Source: Dyella marensis
GTDB taxonomy: Bacteria; Pseudomonadota; Gammaproteobacteria; Xanthomonadales; Rhodanobacteraceae
Assembly (NCBI RefSeq): GCF_900112865.1
Contig: NZ_FONH01000003.1
Coordinates: 429,269 to 493,268, forward strand
Direction of reading: 5' to 3'
DNA length: 64,000 bases
How positions within the stretch are numbered: the first letter of the stretch is position 1; every line of letters begins with the position of its first letter. This document shows positions 48,980 through 57,867 of this stretch, in pieces. The notes beneath the pieces were generated by a model. It was not told where the DNA came from. It made no database searches and saw nothing but the letters and a program-made list of their open reading frames with translations. The translations under genes were made by a program, and so were the position numbers.

Positions 48980-51145
48980 ATGCCACGCCAGAAACCGCTT
49001 TCGCTCTACCGCAACATCGGGATCATCGCCCACATCGACGCGGGCAAGACCACCACCACCGAGCGCGTCCTGTACTACACCGGCAAGAAGCACCAGATCG
49101 TCGACGTGCACGACACCAAGGACGGCAAGGGCTCCACCACCACGGACTACCTGGAGCAAGAGCGCAAGCGCGGCATCACCATCCAGTCGGCCGCCGTGTC
49201 GACCGAGTGGAAGGGCCACCAGATCAACGTGATCGACACCCCCGGGCACGTGGACTTCACCATCGAGGTGAACCGTAGCCTGCGCGTGCTGGACGGCGCC
49301 GTGGTGGTGTTCGACGGCGTGGCCGGCGTCGAGCCGCAGACCGAGACCAACTGGCGCCTGGCCGACCAGTACAACGTGCCGCGCATGTGCTACATCAACA
49401 AGATGGACCGCATCGGCGCGAACTTTAAGCACGCCGTCGAGGGCATCAAGAACCGCCTGGGCGCCAATGCGCTGCTGTGCCAGGTCCCGCTGGGCAGCCA
49501 CGACGAATTCATCGGCATGGCCGACCTCGTCGCCGGCGTCGCCTACGTGTGGCAGGGCGACGACAAGGACAGCACCTGGGAGAGCATCCCGCTGGACCAG
49601 GTCGCCAGCCATCCGAAGTGCCAGTTCACCGCCGCGGGCGACCGCGAGTGGGTAGCCAACCTGGTCAAGCTGCACGAGGAGACCATCGAGCGCGCGCTGG
49701 AGATGGACGACGAGGCCTTCGACAAGCTGCTGCATGCGGGCGACGTGGAAACCTTCGTCAAGAGCAGCGACTTCAGCATGGACCTGCTGAAGAAGGCGAT
49801 CCGCAAGGGCTGCGTCAGCGGCAAGCTGGTGCCGGTGTTCTGCGGCTCCTCCTACCGCAACAAGGGCGTGCAGCAGCTGCTGGACGCGGTGGTCGACTAC
49901 ATGCCGTACCCCGGCGAGAACGGCGGCATCGCGCTGGTCGACGAAGACGGCCACGTGGTCGGCGAGCAGGGCGTGGTGGACGAGGCTCCGGCCCGCCTGC
50001 TGGCGTTCAAGGTGATCAACGACCAGTTCGGCAGCCTGACCTTCTGCCGCATCTACTCCGGCGTGATCAAGAAGGGCGACACCCTGCAGAACGTCACCCG
50101 CGGCAAGAAGGAGCGCATCGGCCGCATCGTCGAAGTGCAGGCCAATGCCACCAAGGACATCGAGGAAGTGCGCGCAGGCGACATCTGCGCCTTCGTCTCG
50201 CTGAAGGAAACCGAGACCGGCGACTCGCTCACCGATCCGGCGCATCCGGTGCTGCTGGAGCGCATGCGCTTCCCCGATCCGGTGATCAGCGTGGCGGTGG
50301 AGCCGAAGAACCGCAACGACATCGACAAGCTGTCCACCGCGCTCTACAAGATGGTGAAGGCCGATCCGTCGCTGAAGCTCGAAGTGGACAAGGAAACCGG
50401 CGAGACCGTGCTCAAGGGCATGGGCGAGCTGCACCTGGAAATCACCATCGACCGCATGCGCACGGAGCTGGGCGTCGACGCCAGCATGGGCAAGCCGCGC
50501 GTGAGCTTCCGCGAAGCGTTCGGCAAGACGGTGGAACACACCTACACGCACAAGAAGCAGTCCGGCGGTTCGGGCCAGTTCGCCGAAGTGAAGGTCATCT
50601 TCGAGCGTGGCGAGCCGGGCAGCGGCGTGGTGTTCTCCGACGAGATCGTCGGCGGCCGCGTGCCGCGCGAGTACATCCCGGCGGTGGAACATGCCATCAC
50701 GGTGGAGTCGCGCGAAGGCCAGGTGGCCGGCTATGAAGTGCTCGACTTCAAGGCACGCCTGGTGGACGGCAAGTACCACGACGTGGACTCCTCCGCGCTG
50801 GCCTTCGAAATCGCCGGCAAGGCGTGCTTCCGCGAAGCGCACAAGCTGTCGAATCCGAAGCTGCTGGAGCCGGTGATGAAGCTCGAAGTGGTCACCGAAG
50901 CCGACTACCTCGGCGACGTGATCGGCGACATCAACCGCCGCCGCGGTTCGGTCAGCGACCAGGGCCAGCGCGGCACCAACGCCTTCGTGCAGGGCTTCGT
51001 GCCGCTGGCGGAGATGTTCGGCTACATCAACTTCCTGCGCTCGGCCACCAGTGGCCGCGGCACCTTCACCATGGAGTTCGACCACTATGAGGAAGTGCCG
51101 GCCAGCATGGTCGCGAAGCTGATGGAGAAGGAAGGCGCCAAGTAA
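48980..51145 (+). CDS. Elongation factor G, stand-alone paralogue
   Basis: A 721-residue EF-G with the full five-domain layout: G1 [19 protein letters not shown], switch I ending GITIQSA, G3 DTPGHVDF, G4 NKMD, domain IV with [15 protein letters not shown] and C-terminal [16 protein letters not shown]. It catalyses ribosome translocation, or possibly ribosome recycling. It is not next to rpsL, rpsG or tuf, so it is not the str-operon fusA. Switch I has a short insertion ([19 protein letters not shown]) as in mitochondrial EFG1-like and spdEFG paralogues. A TAGAAT box at 48914 may belong to its promoter; the ribosome site is weak. Confidence 0.92.
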   Translation: MPRQKPLSLYRNIGIIAHIDAGKTTTTERVLYYTGKKHQIVDVHDTKDGKGSTTTDYLEQERKRGITIQSAAVSTEWKGHQINVIDTPGHVDFTIEVNRSLRVLDGAVVVFDGVAGVEPQTETNWRLADQYNVPRMCYINKMDRIGANFKHAVEGIKNRLGANALLCQVPLGSHDEFIGMADLVAGVAYVWQGDDKDSTWESIPLDQVASHPKCQFTAAGDREWVANLVKLHEETIERALEMDDEAFDKLLHAGDVETFVKSSDFSMDLLKKAIRKGCVSGKLVPVFCGSSYRNKGVQQLLDAVVDYMPYPGENGGIALVDEDGHVVGEQGVVDEAPARLLAFKVINDQFGSLTFCRIYSGVIKKGDTLQNVTRGKKERIGRIVEVQANATKDIEEVRAGDICAFVSLKETETGDSLTDPAHPVLLERMRFPDPVISVAVEPKNRNDIDKLSTALYKMVKADPSLKLEVDKETGETVLKGMGELHLEITIDRMRTELGVDASMGKPRVSFREAFGKTVEHTYTHKKQSGGSGQFAEVKVIFERGEPGSGVVFSDEIVGGRVPREYIPAVEHAITVESREGQVAGYEVLDFKARLVDGKYHDVDSSALAFEIAGKACFREAHKLSNPKLLEPVMKLEVVTEADYLGDVIGDINRRRGSVSDQGQRGTNAFVQGFVPLAEMFGYINFLRSATSGRGTFTMEFDHYEEVPASMVAKLMEKEGAK

Positions 51146-51169
51146 GTCGGCCCTGCCTGATCGACAAAA

Positions 51170-51199
51170 GCCGCCGGGTTCGCCCGGCGGCTTTTTTTT
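51170..51199 (+). terminator. Intrinsic terminator of the EF-G gene
   Basis: A 9-base-pair stem GCCGCCGGG/CCCGGCGGC with a four-base loop is followed by a run of eight T, starting 25 bases after the stop codon. Confidence 0.92.
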
Positions 51200-51229
51200 G
51201 GCGCCCATTTTTGTGCCGCCCATAAAAAT

Positions 51230-51540
51230 GGCCCCCTTGCGGGGGCCAGGCCATCCGTTGGGAAATAGCCTGTCGGGAGGGTTGAAAGGGGGGTCAAGAC
51301 CGTCCCGACGGGTGACTAGATACCGGGCGCAACGTGAAGGCGCCGTCAGTGCGAACGAGGTCCGCCGCAGTACTTTTGAAAGCGTGACGCAGCGCCCGGA
51401 TTCCCGCTCCCTCGCCGGGCTTCACGCCTTGCCCATGGCCCCTGCGCGGCAGAAAGTCGAGCGTCGTTCTGCCCGGATGTAGAACCTCGCGGTTGCGTTC
51501 GAGGCAAGCTCACGGCCCCGCACAGGGGCCTTCTTTTCTT
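51230..51540. ncRNA. Candidate structured non-coding RNA, strand uncertain
   Basis: This 310-base stretch has no plausible gene but is framed by two outward-facing terminators. On the plus strand GGCCCC-GCACA-GGGGCC (51514-51530) precedes TTCTTTTCTT, and on the minus strand GGCCCCC-GCAA-GGGGGCC (51247-51230) precedes ATTTTTA. Between them are stems such as GCCCGG...CCGGGC and GCAGAA...TTCTGC. A weak TAGATA box at 51317 could start a plus-strand RNA. It does not match tmRNA, RNase P RNA, SRP RNA or 6S RNA by eye. It may alternatively be only spacer with terminators. Confidence 0.35.
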
Positions 51541-51631
51541 GCCGAACGCGGGCTCCGGAAAATACGAGGTAACTTCCGCGCCACCGCATGCGAAAACCGC
51601 ACGGGCTCATCGAAGCGCGAGGCGGAACATC

Positions 51632-52720
51632 ATGGGATCGAACTGGAGCGGATCGTTGCATCGCATGATGCGGCGCGCCGGTGGATGGTGGCGTTATGGC
51701 GTGATCGCGGGCGTGCCGCTGGCGGTCGCGGCGGCATGGGCCTATACCGCCGGCTGGCTTGCGCCCGGGCGGCTCACCGCCCCGCGGATCATCGACCAGA
51801 TCCAGGTGAACAGCGGCAGCGTTTATCCGGGCTACCGGCGTGCCCATGCGAAAGGCGTGTGCGTGATCGGCCATTTCGTCGGCAGCGGAGCGTTGCAGCC
51901 GTACTCCACGGCGCAAGTCTTCATGCAGGGCGACATCCCGGTGGTCGGACGCTTCGCCATCGCCGGCGGCAATCCGTATGCGCCCGACGGCAGCGTACCG
52001 GTGCGCAGCATGGCGCTGCGTCTTACCCAGCCGAACGGACAGCAATGGCGCACGGGCATGAACAGCATGCCGGTGAATGCGGTCGCCACGCCGCAGGCGT
52101 TCTTCGAACAGTTGCAGGCGCAGCAACCCGATCCCGCCACCGGCAAGCCGGACCCGGCCAGGCTCGCGGCATTCTTCGCCGCGCATCCGGAGACCGCGCC
52201 ATTCCGTGCATGGGCGAAGATGGCCAGGCCTTCGGCCAGCTTCGCGACCAACAGCTATTGGAGCTTGAACGCGTTCGAGCTCGTCGACGCCCAGGGCGCG
52301 AAGCATGCGGTCCGCTGGCGGATGGTGCCGGAGAGCGCGGCAGAGGATGCGAAGGGGCAGGGCGATAACTATCTGGCCGCCGATCTGGTCCAGCGCCTGG
52401 CGGCCGGCCCGTTGCGCTGGCACCTGCGCGTGACGTTCGCCGAGCCCGGTGATCCGACGGCCGACGCCACCAAGGCCTGGCCCGCCGACCGCCGCGAGAT
52501 CGACGCCGGCATGCTGGAGCTGACCGGCACCACGCCGCAGGACAGCGGCGCCTGCCGCGATATCAACTACGACCCGCTGGTATTGCCGGATGGCATCCAG
52601 GCTTCGGACGATCCCCTGCTGCCGGCGCGCTCGGCCGCTTATGCCGCGTCCTATCTGCGCCGCACCAGCGAAGAAGCGCATCTGCCCGGCACCGCGGCCG
52701 GCAAGAAGGAGACCCGCTGA
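51632..52720 (+). CDS. Catalase-family peroxidase (SrpA-like)
   Basis: A 362-residue membrane-anchored heme peroxidase. An N-terminal helix (YGVIAGVPLAVAAAWAYTAG) anchors or exports it. The catalase core shows the distal His in GYRRAHAKGVCVIGHF, a SFATNSYWSLNAFELVDAQG segment with the distal Asn, and the C-terminal LPDGIQASDDPLLPARSAAY, where the Arg-x3-Tyr supplies the proximal heme ligand. Family members are much shorter than full catalases and act mainly as peroxidases. ATG 51632 follows a GAGGCGGA site. The TGATG overlap with the next gene ties it to a cytochrome b561, the likely electron donor. Confidence 0.88.
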   Translation: MGSNWSGSLHRMMRRAGGWWRYGVIAGVPLAVAAAWAYTAGWLAPGRLTAPRIIDQIQVNSGSVYPGYRRAHAKGVCVIGHFVGSGALQPYSTAQVFMQGDIPVVGRFAIAGGNPYAPDGSVPVRSMALRLTQPNGQQWRTGMNSMPVNAVATPQAFFEQLQAQQPDPATGKPDPARLAAFFAAHPETAPFRAWAKMARPSASFATNSYWSLNAFELVDAQGAKHAVRWRMVPESAAEDAKGQGDNYLAADLVQRLAAGPLRWHLRVTFAEPGDPTADATKAWPADRREIDAGMLELTGTTPQDSGACRDINYDPLVLPDGIQASDDPLLPARSAAYAASYLRRTSEEAHLPGTAAGKKETR

Positions 52721-53265
52721 TGGCGCGCCCGACCGATATGTTCGTATGGCCCGCGCGGCTGCTGCATTGGCTGATGGCGGCGATGATCCTGGCGATGCTG
52801 TTCATCGGCGTGGGCATGGTGGCGTCGGTATCGGAGCGGCACGATTGGCTGGTGCGAGTGCACAAGCCGCTGGGCATCGCGATCCTGCTGTTGGCGGTGC
52901 TGCGGCTGGCGGTGCGCCTGCGCCATCCGCCGCCGCCGTTGCCGGCGGATCTGCCGCTGCTGCAGCGATGGGCCGCGTTTGCCTCGCACTGGTTGCTGTA
53001 TGCCTTGATGCTGGCGTTGCCCTTGGTCGGATGGGCGATGCTGTCGGCGGGCGGTTATCCGGTGATGCTCAGTCATTCGCTGCGGCTTCCGGCGATCCTG
53101 CCGGCGAATGGCGTGGCGTTCGCCGTGCTGCGGCATCTGCATGCGTGGCTGGCGGTGCTGCTGTTCGTCACTTTTCTTGCACACCTTGGCGCGGCGCTTT
53201 ACCACGGGCTGGTGCGCAGGGACGGAGTGCTGGGAAGCATGGTGGGATGGCGGCCGCGCCGTTGA
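52720..53265 (+). CDS. Cytochrome b561
   Basis: A 181-residue integral membrane cytochrome with four hydrophobic segments. Heme-binding His residues are visible in WPARLLHWLMAAMILAMLFI, RVHKPLGIAILLLAVLRLAV, FASHWLLYALMLALPLVGWA and LRHLHAWLAVLLFVTFLAHL. It moves electrons from quinol or the cytoplasm across the membrane. Its ATG overlaps the peroxidase stop codon (TGATG), so the two proteins most likely form one quinol-linked periplasmic peroxidase system, a known pairing. Confidence 0.92.
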   Translation: MARPTDMFVWPARLLHWLMAAMILAMLFIGVGMVASVSERHDWLVRVHKPLGIAILLLAVLRLAVRLRHPPPPLPADLPLLQRWAAFASHWLLYALMLALPLVGWAMLSAGGYPVMLSHSLRLPAILPANGVAFAVLRHLHAWLAVLLFVTFLAHLGAALYHGLVRRDGVLGSMVGWRPRR

Positions 53266-53466
53266 ACGCAGCGCTTTCGAGGCGCCGTGCCGGCGCCATC
53301 GAAGAGCGTAAACGTTCCATGCTTTTCATCCGGGATAAGCGCTCGAACGCGGCATGAATGCAGACGTTCCCTGCACGTTCGAGCATCCGCCGGTTAGCGT
53401 GCTGCTCACCCGGCCATCACGATGGCTTGGTCACGATACGTTGACACCACAGGGAGAACCACCACG

Positions 53467-54162
53467 ATGAAGCTGCGCTATCTCGCATGGGGCCTGCTTG
53501 CCGCGGGCGTGTCGTTGAGTTGCAGTTCGGTCGTGTGGGCGGCGGGACCGGTGCAAGGCATGGGCAGTGCGGCGCCGGCAACGGTGGACCGCTCGATCAG
53601 CCCGCGTTGGCAGGTCTACACCTTCATCAAGGACGGCATCGAGTACGTGCAGGTCAACGACACGGCAGGGCGCGTGCGCGCGGGCCTCGCGGCGACTGCG
53701 GGCGTGCATCTGGTGCTGCCGATGGGTGTCGACGCCGACTACGTTTCCACCCCAGAACTGCCGCTGGCCGTAGGCGCGATCCGCGGCTCCGAAGTGGTCT
53801 ACAAGGATCCGCTCGTCACCTTGAGCGTGGGCCTGAGCGATGCCGGCCAGTACGTGTGGACGGTGAGCGACACGATGGGCCCGGCGAGCGGGCGGCGCTA
53901 CGCGCCGGCGGACGGCGACGCCTCCAACTGCAAGCAGGATCCCAACAGCTGCCCGATCAACCGCGCCAACCGGGTGGTGATGCCGACGGCGACCGCCACG
54001 CCGGCCGACGATCCGTCCAACTGCAAGCAGGATCCGAACAGCTGCCCGATCAACCGCATCACGCGACAGGTGCAACCGCTGTCCACCCAGGACACGACGA
54101 CGGATTCCAACTGCAAGCAAGACCCGAACAGCTGCCCGATCAACCGAATCGAGGAACAGTGA
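53467..54162 (+). CDS. Secreted protein with three C-terminal 14-residue Cys repeats
   Basis: A 231-residue protein with a signal peptide (cleavage near VWAAGPV), a globular middle of about 120 residues (SPRWQVYTFIKDGIEYVQVN; LPMGVDADYVSTPELPLAVG), and a tail with three copies of SNCKQDPNSCPINR at bases 53923-53964, 54016-54057 and 54106-54147, separated by Thr/Pro-rich linkers. Each copy has two Cys six residues apart, suited to a disulfide loop. An AGGGAGA site precedes ATG 53467. I do not recognise the family. It ends with a 23-base convergent overlap with the MASE1 sensor gene. Confidence 0.75.
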   Translation: MKLRYLAWGLLAAGVSLSCSSVVWAAGPVQGMGSAAPATVDRSISPRWQVYTFIKDGIEYVQVNDTAGRVRAGLAATAGVHLVLPMGVDADYVSTPELPLAVGAIRGSEVVYKDPLVTLSVGLSDAGQYVWTVSDTMGPASGRRYAPADGDASNCKQDPNSCPINRANRVVMPTATATPADDPSNCKQDPNSCPINRITRQVQPLSTQDTTTDSNCKQDPNSCPINRIEEQ

Positions 54163-55690
54163 GTTCCTGGCGCAGCGTCACCTGGACGCTGCGCCCTTCC
54201 ACCACCACGTCGCCGTTGAACAGCTGTGCCCGCAGGCGCAGCTCGCCCAGGCCCAATCCCAGCGTGCCCAGTCCCTTGGTGAGCTTGTCCTGCGCCGGCG
54301 GCGCGATCGGCACGCCTTCGCTGCGCACGCTCAGGTGGATGGTGGTGCCGCTGTCGGTGCTGTGCGTGTCGGTGGTGAGCGCGATGCGGTCGCTGGGGCA
54401 TTCCTTGAGCAGGTAGGTGACCGCTTCGCAGGCGAGCCGGTAGAGCAGGGCGACCGTATTGCGCGGCAGCCGGCTCCATTGGCCATGCACGTTGGCCTGA
54501 TAGCCGATGCCCAGGCTGTCGAGCACCTGCACCAGCGGCCCTTCGCTCAGTGCGTGCGGGTGGCCGGCCCCCATGGGCGGCGACAGCGCATCGGCCAGTT
54601 CCTTCAGGCGCGAGGTGGTCATGGTCAGCGTGCGCTTGTAGCTGTCGACCTCGCCGCGGTTGGGCGAGTGATCCAGCTGGATCAGCAGGTGGCGATGCGC
54701 GCGTGCCAGCTCGCCGCTGACATAGGCCAGCTCGAACGAACTGCGCTGCAGCTTCATCTCGGCCAGGTGCTGTTCCAGGCGCGCCTTGTCCATCTGGTCG
54801 TCCACCGCCGCGAGCGCGCGCTCCAGGCGGGTGGTCTGCAGGCCCAGCACGGTGGAGATGGTCAGGAACAGCGCCATCATGGTCTGCGTCATCAAGGTGG
54901 CGATGTCGAACATCTCCGGCATCAGCGCCACGATGCCGAAGCTGGCGATCGCGCCGATCACCGCGGCGCCTTTCCAGCCCCAGGTGATGGCGAAATAGGC
55001 GGCCGGGACGAACAGCATGGCCTGGCCGACGAAGCGCAAGGCGGTGTCCTGTGTGCCGGCGAGCGCCAGCACTTCGACCGACACCGCCACCAGGGTGATC
55101 AGCGAAGCCTGCAGCAGGCTGCGGTTGGCATGCCACACGCCGCGCAGCGAATGCTGCTCATGCCACTGCTGCGCGCCGGCCAGTGCCAGCGGCACCACGG
55201 CAAGCATGCCGCTATAGGTGCCCAGGAAATAATCGGAGACCAGGTCGGTCAGCGGCTTGCGGCCGTAGCGCGCCGCTTCGGGCATCAGCGAGGCGACCAT
55301 CAGGCCGTCGGCGACCAGCAGCACGCTCGCGCCGAAGATGCACACCAGCACGCTGCCCAGGCGGATGTCGGGAAACGCGACGCCGGGCAAGCGGTCCTGG
55401 CACAGGGCGACCACGGCCATCAGCAGCGCGATGGGCGGCACGATCGAAGCCAGGTAGAACGCCCAGCCGAACATGGCGACGCCGTCGTACAGGTCGTAGG
55501 CCAGCAGCAGGGTTTCGCTGACCAGCAGCGCCGGCCAGTAGCGGCGCGGTGTCAACAGCAGGACGGCCAGTTTCAGGCCGCTGGCCGGCACGAAATGGGC
55601 GAAGCCCACCTTGCGCAGCAGCATGTAGGCGGCGCCATAGATGATCGCGACCGCGAGCTGCCGCCCTAACCATCCCAGCCTGGATTCCAT
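54140..55690 (-). CDS. MASE1-domain sensor with degenerate kinase end
   Basis: A 516-residue protein. The N-terminal 300 residues form a MASE1-type membrane sensor of about eight segments (LAVAIIYGAAYMLLRKVG; VPPIALLMAVVALCQDRLPG; GQAMLFVPAAYFAITWGWKG). The cytoplasmic part has a coiled coil around residues 300-350 and then a NarX/DesK-like ATPase region where EAVTYLLKECPSDRI replaces the EALxNAxKHA box and no DxGxG box remains. It may bind rather than phosphorylate a regulator. The 3' ends of this gene and the repeat-protein gene overlap by 23 bases. Confidence 0.75.
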   Translation of the reverse strand: MESRLGWLGRQLAVAIIYGAAYMLLRKVGFAHFVPASGLKLAVLLLTPRRYWPALLVSETLLLAYDLYDGVAMFGWAFYLASIVPPIALLMAVVALCQDRLPGVAFPDIRLGSVLVCIFGASVLLVADGLMVASLMPEAARYGRKPLTDLVSDYFLGTYSGMLAVVPLALAGAQQWHEQHSLRGVWHANRSLLQASLITLVAVSVEVLALAGTQDTALRFVGQAMLFVPAAYFAITWGWKGAAVIGAIASFGIVALMPEMFDIATLMTQTMMALFLTISTVLGLQTTRLERALAAVDDQMDKARLEQHLAEMKLQRSSFELAYVSGELARAHRHLLIQLDHSPNRGEVDSYKRTLTMTTSRLKELADALSPPMGAGHPHALSEGPLVQVLDSLGIGYQANVHGQWSRLPRNTVALLYRLACEAVTYLLKECPSDRIALTTDTHSTDSGTTIHLSVRSEGVPIAPPAQDKLTKGLGTLGLGLGELRLRAQLFNGDVVVEGRSVQVTLRQELTVPRFG

Positions 55691-55937
55691 GTTTGCGCCG
55701 ACCGCTCCGCTCCCGATTCGATGGCAAATTAGGGTCAGTGGCGTGAAATGTCCGAGAAGATTCCATAGGGAACAATCGTAAATTTAAAGCATATAGGTGA
55801 TGGCAAAACAGCGTGAAAAAATGCATGGCGCGACGGCCCGATCGTCATGCGTGGCGTGACATAAACGTCGGACGCACCAACGATCGCATCACGTTTTTAC
55901 TGGTCGGTTCCGGCGATGAGCGAGGTGTCGAACAGGC

Positions 55938-55978
55938 AAAAAAAGACCGGCGCCGACGTCACCGCGTCGCACGCCGGC
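55938..55978 (-). terminator. Probable terminator of the PD40-LytSR operon
   Basis: On the minus strand an imperfect stem (outer CCGGCG/CGCCGG with inner CGACG/CGTCG) is followed by TTTTTTT (55944-55938), beginning about 10 bases after the stop codon of the PD40 gene. The remainder of the gap 55691-55937 holds the promoter region of the MASE1 gene with no other feature seen. Confidence 0.65.
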
Positions 55979-55988
55979 CGGAAACGGC

Positions 55989-56963
55989 TCAGTCGCGAAG
56001 GCCGTGCGCCTTCAGCACCTCGGCGATATCCATGCGCCAGATGTTGCGCGATCCGTTCTGCGGGCCGTTCAGCCGCTTCTGCAGCGACGCGATGTCGTCG
56101 CGCGTCTTCGGAAAGCGCACCTCGTCCTGGCGGTTGCTCGATACATACAGTTCACCGAAGTGCGGACCGAGCGTCGGCGCGTTCTCCAGCGCCGGCGTAT
56201 TGACATCGCCGCCCAGGTGCTCAGGTTTGCCCCAGCGTCCGTCCGCCTGGCGGAACGCGATATAGATGTCGGCGCTGCCCAGCGAATCGCCTTCGTTGCC
56301 GGCGTACAGCAGGAAGCGGCCCTGCGGATCCACGCATGGGTCCATGCGGTTGTGCTCGGCATCGCCCAGGTCCACGCGTTCCGGCGCCGAATAGCCCCGG
56401 CCGGCCGGATGGATCACGTACACCTGGTAGAACTTCCCCGAATCCGGCCGGTGCGCGGAGAAATAGATGTCGCCATTGGCGGCCACCGTCGGGTTGTAGA
56501 GCATGGCACCGTCGTTGTGCGCGCCGTCCACGTGCACCGGTTCGCCCCAGCGGCCGTTGGCCTGCCGCTCGACATACCAGAGGTTGGTGCCGGCGAAGCG
56601 TTGCCCACCCATCTCGGCCGTCACGGCTGAGTCGCCGGCGTGCGCCGGGCGGTTGGAGACGAAGTACACGCGCTTGCCGTCCGGCGCGAAGGCCGGTTCG
56701 GAGTCGTGCCACTGGCCGGAGAACGGCGCGACCTCCGGCGTCGACCACCCGTCGCCCTGGCGGCGGGAGATCAGGATCGTGTCGTCCTTCTCGGCGAAGT
56801 CCGAACGCAGGAACAGCAGCGTCTTGCCGTCCGGCGACAGCGCGGCGGTGGTCTCCTGCAGGCCGGTGGAGATCACGCCGGGGCCGAGCAGGTCGGCGGC
56901 GCGGACGGGCGCGATGCAGCCCAGCGCGAAGGCGGTCGCCCAGGCGAACGTATGCAACTTCAT
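55989..56963 (-). CDS. Periplasmic PD40 (WD40-like) beta-propeller protein, short form
   Basis: A 324-residue protein: signal peptide (cleavage near PVRAADL) and a six-bladed TolB-like propeller with PD40 blades LSPDGKTLLFLRSDFAEKDD, FAPDGKRVYFVSNRPAHAGD, VAANGDIYFSAHRPDSGKFY and VDPQGRFLLYAGNEGDS. It is related to the larger protein at 59036, with matching PGVIST...PFSGQWHDSEPAFAPDG stretches. It is the last gene of an operon with a LytR-type regulator and LytS-type kinase. Such proteins may bind peptides or glycans; the role here is unknown. Confidence 0.8.
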   Translation of the reverse strand: MKLHTFAWATAFALGCIAPVRAADLLGPGVISTGLQETTAALSPDGKTLLFLRSDFAEKDDTILISRRQGDGWSTPEVAPFSGQWHDSEPAFAPDGKRVYFVSNRPAHAGDSAVTAEMGGQRFAGTNLWYVERQANGRWGEPVHVDGAHNDGAMLYNPTVAANGDIYFSAHRPDSGKFYQVYVIHPAGRGYSAPERVDLGDAEHNRMDPCVDPQGRFLLYAGNEGDSLGSADIYIAFRQADGRWGKPEHLGGDVNTPALENAPTLGPHFGELYVSSNRQDEVRFPKTRDDIASLQKRLNGPQNGSRNIWRMDIAEVLKAHGLRD

Positions 56964-57105
56964 GTGTGCTCCGGAGGGTGGCCGGGCCATGCCGGCCCGC
57001 ATGCACGATGCGCGGATGCCTTTGCTGGCGCTGCGCCTTTGTGACGAGCGGTCGCGGCCTGGTGACGAGCGGCGTGAACGCGGCGCCGTGCATGCCGCAC
57101 TGCGC

Positions 57106-57867
57106 TCAGGTCATGCCCAGCGCCGTGCGCGCCTGCACGCGGAAACGGCGGCTCAGGTTCAATCGCGTGCCGTCGCGCAGTACCACCTCGGCATTGCCCT
57201 GGAACAGCGGATGGATTTCCAGGATGCGCTGCACATTGACCAGCGTGCCGCGATGGATGCGCAGGAAGCGCTGCGGATCGAGCGCCTCCAGCAGATGGCT
57301 GAGCGTTTCGCGATGCAGATAGCGCGCACCGGCCACGTGGATATGCACATAGTTGCCATCGGCGCGAATCCAGTCGATGTCGTCGGTGGCGATCACGCGG
57401 ATGCTCTCGCCCACCCGCACGCTGATGCGCTGCGCATGGGCAGGTGCGGGCGGCGGCGGGGCGTTGCCGGCTGCCGGCGCGGCGGTCTGCATGCCCGCCC
57501 AGAGCCGGCGCACGCGCGCCATGGCCTGGTCGAAGCGCGCCTGGTCGATCGGCTTGAGCACATAGTCCACCGCGTCGGCATCGAACGCGCGCAGCGCATG
57601 CTGGCCGTAGGCGGTGGCGAACACCACCATGGGCAAGGTTTCCGGCTTCAGCTTGTGCAGCAGCTTGAAACCGTCCATGCCGGGCATGCGGATATCCAGG
57701 AATACCAGCGCCGGCTCCAGCGCGGCGATCGCCTGCAGGGCCTCGTTGGCATTGCCGCATTCGCCGACGATCCGCACGTCAGGATGCGCGGCCAGCGCCT
57801 GGCGCAAGGCCAGGCGGGCGAGCACTTCGTCGTCCACCAGCAGGGTGCGGATCGGCGGCATGCTCAT
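57106..57867 (-). CDS. Response regulator, LytTR (AlgR/LytR) type
   Basis: A 253-residue regulator: receiver domain (TLLVDDEVLARLALRQALAA, phospho-acceptor Asp in LVFLDIRMPGMDG, Lys in DYVLKPIDQARFDQAM), a Pro/Ala linker, and a LytTR DNA-binding domain (ISVRVGESIRVIATDDIDWI; YLHRETLSHLLEALDP; FLRIHRGTLVNVQRILEI). ATG 57867 overlaps the stop codon of the kinase (ATGA), so both are co-translated. The alternative ATG is 57861. It most likely controls its own operon or the PD40 genes around it. Confidence 0.92.
   Translation of the reverse strand: MSMPPIRTLLVDDEVLARLALRQALAAHPDVRIVGECGNANEALQAIAALEPALVFLDIRMPGMDGFKLLHKLKPETLPMVVFATAYGQHALRAFDADAVDYVLKPIDQARFDQAMARVRRLWAGMQTAAPAAGNAPPPPAPAHAQRISVRVGESIRVIATDDIDWIRADGNYVHIHVAGARYLHRETLSHLLEALDPQRFLRIHRGTLVNVQRILEIHPLFQGNAEVVLRDGTRLNLSRRFRVQARTALGMT

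Noticed and set aside
51250..51540. Candidate RNA considered as tmRNA, RNase P RNA or 6S RNA
   Set aside because: No tRNA-like ends, no GAGGAAAGTCCGGGC type core and no long 6S-like closing stem could be found.
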